DNA from: Gammaproteobacteria bacterium
Lineage (GTDB): Bacteria; Pseudomonadota; Gammaproteobacteria; Pseudomonadales; Azotimanducaceae
Reading direction: 5' to 3'
NCBI GenBank assembly: GCA_009840305.1
Contig: VXNY01000016.1
Span: 39,320-103,319, forward strand
DNA length: 64,000 nucleotides
Under the pieces are notes generated by a model. It had not been told where the DNA came from and made no database searches. It saw only the letters and a list, made by a program, of their open reading frames with translations. This document shows, piece by piece, positions 54,870 through 64,000 of the stretch. A program made the position numbers and the translations under genes. How positions within the stretch are numbered: position 1 is the first letter of the stretch; each line of letters opens with the position of its first letter.

Positions 54870-56108
54870 TATTTCTTCCCAAAGTATCTGTAACTGCATC
54901 TCAGCGAGTCGATAGCCTACGCAACGGTGAATACCGTATCCAAACCCTAAATGAGTTCGAATATTCTCTCGATCAATTCTGAATCGGTCAGGCTGTTGGA
55001 ACACTTCTTCATCCCGATTCGCTGATACATACCACAGAGCTAGCCGATCTCCTTTCTTCATTTTCTTACCACGAAACTCGGTGTCTTCAGTCGCAGTACG
55101 AGCCATGTGCGCAATCGCGGATTGCATACGAATCATTTCCAAAACAGCTGAAGGTACTAAATTTGGATTACGAGTTAACCGTTCAAACTCATCCGGGTAC
55201 TCATCAAAAAACTTAACTCCACCTGAGATAGAGTTGCGCGTAGTTTCGTTTCCGCCGACAATGAGCAACAATAAATTTCCCAAGAGCTCGTTCGGTGGCA
55301 TTTCTTTTGTCGACTCGCTCTGAGCGAGCATGGATATCAAGTCGTGACCCGGAGTTGTGCTCGCTTTACGTTTTTCGAAAATGTTGGAAAAGTATTCAAA
55401 GCACTGCCACAGTTCCTTGAACGCTTCTTCTACGGAACTGAACAACTCTGGATTGGCGTTATTTGTAGCGGCATCTGACCAACGTATCAATAGCATTCGA
55501 TCTTCCTGTGGAACATCAAACAGAATTGCCAACATTTGACTGGTAAGCTCAATCGAGACTTCAGAAACCCAATCGAATTCCTCATTGATCGGCAGTCTTT
55601 CCAAGATCGCTTGAGCACGTTCGCGAATAATTGGTTCAAGCGGTTTCAACGAACGTTGAACAAACATGGGTTGAACTGCTTTACGTTGTGCGGTGTGTTT
55701 CGGTGGGTCCATCATGATGAACATTGGAAGATTGAATCGGGGATCTACTCCCTCTTCATCGTAGGGCTTTCCAGCCAGTTGGATTCCACCGTAGCGTTGT
55801 TCCGAAGAAAACACTTTAAAGTTCCTTTCGATGTCCAAGATGTCCTGATGCTTCGTTATAGACCAATATGGACCGAACATGCTGTCTTCGGTACGATGTA
55901 CCGGATCTTCCTTTCGTAACCGAGCGAAATACTTAAACATCGATTGGTGTTGAAACAAGCTTGGATGTTCGGGCGACAATTCAGCTAAAGGAATTTGATC
56001 TACATCGCGATGGGGATCTACTGCGTACTTCGCTTGAACCTCTTTATTCAAAAGCGAGAAGCGCTCTGCTGTAGTCAGTTCAGAAACATCAACTTTTCCT
56101 GTGTTCAT
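54765..56108 (-). CDS. Cytochrome P450
   Basis: 447 residues from the ATG at 56108, which has GAGGAA seven bases before it (a TTG five codons upstream is open). Soluble bacterial P450: I-helix oxygen-binding GGNETT, K-helix EMIR (ExxR), and the heme loop FGYGIHRCVG with Cys396 as ligand. The start of the protein and the HRCVGYRLAEMQLQ ending resemble CYP153-type and related alkane/fatty-acid or terpene hydroxylases, but I cannot assign the family. No ferredoxin or reductase gene lies nearby, so electron donors are elsewhere. It faces leftwards and once probably led to a monooxygenase gene. Confidence 0.93.
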   Translation of the reverse strand: MNTGKVDVSELTTAERFSLLNKEVQAKYAVDPHRDVDQIPLAELSPEHPSLFQHQSMFKYFARLRKEDPVHRTEDSMFGPYWSITKHQDILDIERNFKVFSSEQRYGGIQLAGKPYDEEGVDPRFNLPMFIMMDPPKHTAQRKAVQPMFVQRSLKPLEPIIRERAQAILERLPINEEFDWVSEVSIELTSQMLAILFDVPQEDRMLLIRWSDAATNNANPELFSSVEEAFKELWQCFEYFSNIFEKRKASTTPGHDLISMLAQSESTKEMPPNELLGNLLLLIVGGNETTRNSISGGVKFFDEYPDEFERLTRNPNLVPSAVLEMIRMQSAIAHMARTATEDTEFRGKKMKKGDRLALWYVSANRDEEVFQQPDRFRIDRENIRTHLGFGYGIHRCVGYRLAEMQLQILWEEILQRFKRVEIVGAPKFQWSSFLHGITKLPVRLQHK

Positions 56109-56206
56109 TAAAAGTTTCCTCAAAAGTGCGAAACACGCGAGTAAATATTGCAGCTACCCGAGAGATTGAATGTTGGAATTCTAATTGCCATCATAGACTC
56201 GTGGCG

Positions 56207-58933
<2,727 letters not shown>

Positions 58934-58959
58934 CTACTCGTTCGTTCACAACCTCTAGT

Positions 58960-60240
58960 TTACATAGACATCTGTTTGCGGCGAAAATCTGCGACTCGAT
59001 AGCGATAGTGCGTGATGGTCTGATTACTGAGTTTATTGCTGTGTTCATCTTGGACTACGGCATCGAAACAACGAGCGCACTCACTTGCTAAGCTCAGCAT
59101 TTGCTCAAAGCTTTGCTGTGGATTTGAGAGTGGTGCCAAACACATTATGAACGTCAAGCCTTCCGTACAGTAAGTTTCGATTTGACCTCGATCAAACTGG
59201 CCGGGGGAATAGACATCTGCAACTTTGAACATCAACTCGTTCGTATCTTCATCGTGCATCGAGAATAATCCTGTGTTGTCGAACTTTAGACTTCGATTAA
59301 GCATGAATCGAGCGAGTTCGCGCAACGGAAATGCGTTCGTGTGCTTACCGCTCACACGAAGTACGACATACTCTTCCATACGACTTTGTTCACTGCTTGA
59401 ATTTGCGTCTCTTTGGCGGGCTTTGGATGCACCATTGGACAAGATTTTCGTACTTCCCTTGCGAAGTGGTACGACCCTTTCGTTTGCACGAGATCTGGTC
59501 GTAATTCGAGAGTTCTTCGTTTTTTCCGATTGTAGCACGTGGGCATTATTTTCTGTCGTCCAGCGACGTCCACTTGCTATCGTGGGTTGAGCTTCCTCTC
59601 TAGGTTTTGTGACAACTTCGCCGACAATTCCTTCCAAGAGCGGAGGCATTGAATTCTCTGAGGATTCAATAATGTCATTTGGTTGCGGTGTGTTCTCGTC
59701 CAATACCGAGGTGGCACTCCCCTGTTGTTGGGCACCAGGTGCAGCGTCGGCTGGTTTGCGCAATTCTCCATCCGCACCAAAAACGTCGGCACGTTTCCCC
59801 TTGATCTCGTGTTTGATAATGCCTTCCACGACAGGGACACCACCAGTGGAAATTCCACCTTTGTACACATCTTCGATGCTCATATGTGGTAGTTCTGGTG
59901 CATCCGCGAGGATCTTTGATTGACCCATCTTCCCCTGCGAGGTTTTTGCTGCAGATGCAGATTTAGCGGACTTTTGCCCACGTTTCTGCTTCTTGTTGAC
60001 GGTGCGATGAGAAGATCCACGCGAAGTCTGTGGAGACTTAATTACGCGTTTAGCAGGGGATTGTTGTGAGGCAGAAATTTTGCTCACATGGGGACCTCGC
60101 GCCTTCGCGTCAGAGGCCGCATGTCCGACGACATTCTCCCATTGGTCGTGTCGTCGATTAAGATAGATGCCGTATCCAATTACAGCTACCACAAGCACTG
60201 TTACTAAAACAAGTACCGCGATACCAACCGAGAAATCCAT
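58960..60240 (-). CDS. zipA: Cell division protein ZipA
   Basis: Inner-membrane protein that tethers FtsZ at the division site. 426 residues: an N-out membrane helix near 5-26 (VGIAVLVLVTVLVVAVIGYGI, in part), a long basic then Pro/Gln-rich linker, and a C-terminal FtsZ-binding domain (about 288-420: EEYVVLRVSGKHTNAF; NTGLFSMHDEDTNELMFKVADVYSPG; GLTFIMCLAPL). Longer than E. coli ZipA (328) because of the linker. Between smc and ligA in the standard order, 66 bases after smc. Confidence 0.95.
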   Translation of the reverse strand: MDFSVGIAVLVLVTVLVVAVIGYGIYLNRRHDQWENVVGHAASDAKARGPHVSKISASQQSPAKRVIKSPQTSRGSSHRTVNKKQKRGQKSAKSASAAKTSQGKMGQSKILADAPELPHMSIEDVYKGGISTGGVPVVEGIIKHEIKGKRADVFGADGELRKPADAAPGAQQQGSATSVLDENTPQPNDIIESSENSMPPLLEGIVGEVVTKPREEAQPTIASGRRWTTENNAHVLQSEKTKNSRITTRSRANERVVPLRKGSTKILSNGASKARQRDANSSSEQSRMEEYVVLRVSGKHTNAFPLRELARFMLNRSLKFDNTGLFSMHDEDTNELMFKVADVYSPGQFDRGQIETYCTEGLTFIMCLAPLSNPQQSFEQMLSLASECARCFDAVVQDEHSNKLSNQTITHYRYRVADFRRKQMSM

Positions 60241-60306
60241 TTCTCAACTCCATGTTGTCCTAAATCTCGAGCGACCGAGTCTCCCGATACCGTCTGGTTG
60301 AACCCT

Positions 60307-63300
60307 CTATTCTAGGTCTACCGATACCACTCGAGATACTCCTGCTTCCTGCATAGTGATGCCAATCAGCGACTCGGCAAAGTTCATTGTACCGCGAGAG
60401 TGGGTAATAATCAAGAATTGTACGTCATTTGCCATGGAATGAATCAACTTTCCAAATCTCGATATGTTGTTCGTATCTAGTGGCGCGTCCACTTCATCTA
60501 AGATACAAATGGGACTAGGATTGAGTTCAAACATTGCGAACGTGAAGGCTAATGCAGCCAATGCTTTCTCACCATCCGACAGTTGATTTCGGTTTTTGAT
60601 TTGCTTTCCTGGAGGTTGAACACGCATGGACACTCCGGCCGTCAACGGATCGTCCTCGGTCAAGATGAGCTCTGCTCGTCCACCACCGAAGAGTCGGGTG
60701 AACACCTTTTGAAACATCTCGCTCGCCCGCGAAAATACTTCGTTGAACAGCGCTAGTGTTTCTTTGTCAATCTTCTGCATTGCTTGCTCTAGCGTGTCTT
60801 GGGATAGTTCAAGGTCTTCAATACGAGACTGATACGTTTCATATTCTGCTTTTCTCGTGTCGAGATCCTGTGTAGCCGCTAGATTGACTGCTCCAAGCTT
60901 TTCGATGCGCGACTGCGTTCGGTTGAGTACTCGTGTCAACGATTCTTCATTGTCGGTCGAATCGAGTGATGCTTTTGCGTCCGCCAAATCGGTGTCCAAC
61001 CCAGATAACTCTGTCATCAAGTACTCTTGCTTCGAAGTGAACTGAATGTGTTCTTCGCGAAAGTTGTGCAACTCCTGTTGTTTCTGATCTACACGTAATT
61101 GTTGCTGAGATTCTGCTACATTGTTTTCGCGTATCTGCTGCAATATGGAATCTCGATCGCTTCTCACAGTCGCTAAACGCTGGTCTATAACCGCTGATTG
61201 TTTAACCGCGTCTGCAAGTTGCACCTCTAGCTCTTTCATTGCCTTGTCATCGTCCGAGATTTGTTGGTCTAGAGTTTGTGATCGATGCTTGAGATCATCG
61301 ATGTTGTTCGAAAGAAGCTTGCTACTCAACGTGTAAGACTCGATTCTAGCCTTTAAATTGTTGTACTCTAGGTCCAAACGATGATGCTCCGCTTGCGCAG
61401 TTCGATCTTCCTCTAACGCCGCCGCCAACAAGTGATTATTTTCCTGCTCTTTAACCTCCAGTACCTGTCTGTCTTTATCTAATTTGGCTGTCTCCACCGT
61501 GAGTTTGGAAATGTAATTGTCTTGGCTGCTAATTTCCTGTTCCAAGTTCGATTTACGCTCAGTGATTGAGTCTCTTTCTTTTTGCGCGTTCGCAGATCGT
61601 ACGCTGGCTTGGTAATGCTCAAGCTTTTCTCGTTCGATATTTGCGCGGGTCTCGGAGAGTCGTGAATTTAAGGCACTTTGTTGTTGGCGTAGATCGCGAT
61701 GCGACTCCCGTATCTGCGTACGTTGTTGTACACGAGCCGAAATTGTTTGTAGCTTCTCGTGGTGTTCCTGTGCTTTGTGGTCATGACGGGAGTTCAACTC
61801 TTGCAACTCCGCGCGGTGTTCAATTACTGTACCACTGTCGTGAGTGTTACCGCTAAACTTAATCCAAGTCTTACCCATCCAAATACCGGATTTAGTAACG
61901 GTACTTTCATGGGGTTTGAGTAGCTTTTGGCGCGCGAGCGCAGCGTCCAAGTCGTCATCGACGAACACGTTCGAGCATAGATCGGGGACATATTCTTGAC
62001 CCCGAGTGATTACATCCGCTAATCTTGAACCAGTTTTCGAATCAGACGAAGGGGCGACTAGTACCATATCACTGTCGCGCAAGTCTTTCAATCCTTCCTT
62101 CTCGAAGGCTATGTTGTTTACCGTAATAGCAGGTAAAAATGAGTTCAAGACCACTTCTACGGCTTTCTCGTAGCCCGGTTGAACGGCAATTACCTCACCC
62201 ACGCGTGGCTGAGCCTGAAGTTTGTGATAGGTTGTAGATTGTTCCGGTGAAACAGATGAGTCTGTCTGGAGAGCCTGGTCAATCAATGCAGTAAGCGCGC
62301 TGCGACGTTCTCGAATTTCGTTCAATTCATCGTTTAGTTCTTGGCGATGTTCTTCGTCCCGAGCATCGAGTTGTTCTAATGTCTCTAATTCTTCATCGAG
62401 TGCCTTGATACGATGCATCGTTGACTGTAATTCTCGTTCAAGTTCGCTCTCTTGTTCCACCAGCGATGTGTCCTTGTTCTGCAGTTCCTTTGGTGCGAGT
62501 AGTTCATCGAGTTCTGCTAGTCTATGCTCAATCGCGTCCAATTCTTGCTGTAATCGCGTGCGTTGGTCGGTTTGCAAAGACAACTCATTGGACTTTTCAT
62601 TAAATTCCTTGAGAAAGTTGTCCCAATCTGGACGCCATGTCTCGACTTCGTTTTGGGTATCTGTAAACCCTTTCCTTGCTTTTACACACTGCGTTGCCGC
62701 TTTTTTTCGATCGTTTTCAATTTGTAACAGCTCCTTACGAAGATTCGAAATTTGACTCTGTTGGTTCGTAAGTGCTATTTCTTGCTCTGACTGCGTCTTG
62801 GTGGTCTCGTGCTTTGCTTGTATAGCTTCGTCACGGTGCTGCTTGCGTTGCCGGTTCTCTTCTTCGACTCGCGCGAGCGCGCCGCGGGCTTCAAAGGACT
62901 CACCCTGAACCGTGTTAAATTGTTCTATACAGTCAGCTTCTCGAACCCTTAGAGTGTCTAGTTCTGTCCGAATGGACTGTAGTTTCGCTAGTTCTTGCTG
63001 CACCCGCAGTGAAACTTCCTCCATGCGGGCTTCTTGTTCTTCGATTTGCTCTTCAACTGTTTGCACCTGTAGAACAACTAACTTTGCTTGGACACTTCGT
63101 TCTTTCTCTCGTAAATCTGAGTATCGAGCTGCTTCACGGGCTTGTCGTTCTAAGTATGAAATTTGTCTGGCAAGCTCGGTAGAGTAATCTTTGACGCGTT
63201 CTAAATTCTCTCTTGTCGTATCAATCTTCTTTTCGGTTTCTCGACGGCGTTCGCGATACTTTGACACTCCAGCTACTTCTTCCAGATGAACTCGCAATTC

Positions 63301-63774
63301 CTCAGGTTTCGCGGTTACGATTCGACCTACGAAACCTTGTTCTATTACCGAATAACTCCGCGCGCCAAAGCCCGACCCCAGGAATAAATCACGAATGTCT
63401 CGTCTCCGACAACGACGACCGTTCAAATAAAACTTTGAAGGAGTATCTTGGGAAATTTCTCGTCTCAGTGCAAGTTCCGAGAAATTGGCGAAGCTCCCTC
63501 CAATCTTGTGATCTTGATTATCGAATAACAACTCTATTGTTGCTTGGCCTGAACGCGCGCGGGTATCGGAACCGTCGAAAATGACGTCTTCCAAACCTTC
63601 GCCTCGAAGATGGCTTGCCTGACTTTCCCCAATACCAAGACGAATTGCGTCGACAATGTTGGATTTCCCACAACCATTTGGTCCCACAACGACGGTAACG
63701 TTGTGTGGGAGATCAATGACTGTCGGGTCGACGTAGGATTTAAAACCAGCGAGCTTTACAGACTTGAGACGCAT
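60307..63774 (-). CDS. smc: Chromosome segregation protein SMC
   Basis: 1155-residue condensin ATPase. Walker A GPNGCGKSN (31-39), two long coiled coils (about 170-500 and 665-1000), hinge domain near 515-655 (STTYHKLQAQPRVGEVIAV onwards), signature LSDGEKALAALAF and Walker B ICILDEVDAPLD near the C-terminus. ATP engagement brings two heads together to loop DNA. ScpA and ScpB partners are not in the window. First gene of smc-zipA-ligA. Use of Smc instead of MukBEF helps place the organism outside Enterobacterales and Vibrionales. Confidence 0.97.
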   Translation of the reverse strand: MRLKSVKLAGFKSYVDPTVIDLPHNVTVVVGPNGCGKSNIVDAIRLGIGESQASHLRGEGLEDVIFDGSDTRARSGQATIELLFDNQDHKIGGSFANFSELALRREISQDTPSKFYLNGRRCRRRDIRDLFLGSGFGARSYSVIEQGFVGRIVTAKPEELRVHLEEVAGVSKYRERRRETEKKIDTTRENLERVKDYSTELARQISYLERQAREAARYSDLREKERSVQAKLVVLQVQTVEEQIEEQEARMEEVSLRVQQELAKLQSIRTELDTLRVREADCIEQFNTVQGESFEARGALARVEEENRQRKQHRDEAIQAKHETTKTQSEQEIALTNQQSQISNLRKELLQIENDRKKAATQCVKARKGFTDTQNEVETWRPDWDNFLKEFNEKSNELSLQTDQRTRLQQELDAIEHRLAELDELLAPKELQNKDTSLVEQESELERELQSTMHRIKALDEELETLEQLDARDEEHRQELNDELNEIRERRSALTALIDQALQTDSSVSPEQSTTYHKLQAQPRVGEVIAVQPGYEKAVEVVLNSFLPAITVNNIAFEKEGLKDLRDSDMVLVAPSSDSKTGSRLADVITRGQEYVPDLCSNVFVDDDLDAALARQKLLKPHESTVTKSGIWMGKTWIKFSGNTHDSGTVIEHRAELQELNSRHDHKAQEHHEKLQTISARVQQRTQIRESHRDLRQQQSALNSRLSETRANIEREKLEHYQASVRSANAQKERDSITERKSNLEQEISSQDNYISKLTVETAKLDKDRQVLEVKEQENNHLLAAALEEDRTAQAEHHRLDLEYNNLKARIESYTLSSKLLSNNIDDLKHRSQTLDQQISDDDKAMKELEVQLADAVKQSAVIDQRLATVRSDRDSILQQIRENNVAESQQQLRVDQKQQELHNFREEHIQFTSKQEYLMTELSGLDTDLADAKASLDSTDNEESLTRVLNRTQSRIEKLGAVNLAATQDLDTRKAEYETYQSRIEDLELSQDTLEQAMQKIDKETLALFNEVFSRASEMFQKVFTRLFGGGRAELILTEDDPLTAGVSMRVQPPGKQIKNRNQLSDGEKALAALAFTFAMFELNPSPICILDEVDAPLDTNNISRFGKLIHSMANDVQFLIITHSRGTMNFAESLIGITMQEAGVSRVVSVDLE

Positions 63775-64000
63775 ATCAAGCGAAAAGAAACGAGTATTTG
63801 AACAAACTGATTTCGACCGAAGAGAAAATCACATTAACAAGTAGTTGAAAGCTACATGTTAAACACTTTGTGGTCGATACAAGTGCTAAAGTGACAAAAA
63901 TTTTAAAAAATTTTAAATAACTGCAAGAAATTTTTATTTAAGCAGTAATTTTCTGCGGTATCGCGCGTCTGCCGAACCCCTTCGCCGTTCAGTTTCAGGT
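63775..64000. other. Upstream region of smc
   Basis: 226 bases to the window edge. Strong AT tracts (63896-63918, AAATTTTA repeated twice) suggest intrinsically curved DNA. At 63921-63946 there is an imperfect hairpin (ACTGC...GCAGT with inner AAAT/ATTT). The smc promoter should lie here. I see no gene. Confidence 0.4.

Overview
The window is a stretch of a gammaproteobacterial chromosome of moderate GC. The evidence is a set of characteristic gene neighbourhoods: smc-zipA-ligA, rplU-rpmA-obgE divergent from ispB, murJ-ribF-lspA divergent from rpsT, ilvB-ilvN-ilvC, plus bamD, lipA, cysS and asnS. Smc rather than MukB, together with ZipA, fits a Pseudomonas/Xanthomonas-like or deeper marine lineage. 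I cannot name a genus.

Layout. 0-11.4 kb is core: the branched-chain amino acid operon (ilvC cut by the window edge), rluD, bamD, lspA, ribF, murJ, rpsT, obgE, rpmA, rplU, ispB and a tRNA-Pro(CGG). 11.4-25 kb holds an ABC-2 exporter pair, an N-acyltransferase-like protein and a six-gene envelope cluster (RDD, SpoIIM-like, DUF4129, DUF4350, MoxR AAA+, DUF58). Two more RDD proteins follow, with an accessory DUF4143-type ATPase between them. 25-36 kb holds asnS, a heterodimeric MdlAB-like ABC exporter, lipA, an M17 aminopeptidase, cysS, an M20 peptidase and an HNH nuclease. 36.7-52 kb is the unusual part: six paralogous, membrane-anchored proteins of 600-660 residues built from ~32-residue helical repeats. 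They form one inverted pair and a tandemly duplicated two-gene cassette, around a SPOR lipoprotein, a peroxiredoxin and an EamA transporter. 52-56 kb is a rearranged, AT-rich area with a cytochrome P450, a HmoA-like monooxygenase, a P450 3' fragment and an orphan secreted protein. 56-64 kb is ligA, zipA, smc.

Points most worth attention: (1) the six-member solenoid family, for which I know no function; (2) a LigA of 906 residues whose helix-hairpin-helix region is expanded by about 240 residues of degenerate copies; (3) an acetolactate synthase large subunit lacking both the catalytic Glu and the canonical GDG metal motif; (4) two genes (lspA and the M20 peptidase) whose best start, judged by Shine-Dalgarno site and homologous N-terminus, is AUU; (5) a P450/monooxygenase duplication scar. 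I saw no CRISPR array, prophage, insertion sequence or rRNA.

All family assignments come from reading motifs by eye; no database search was possible.
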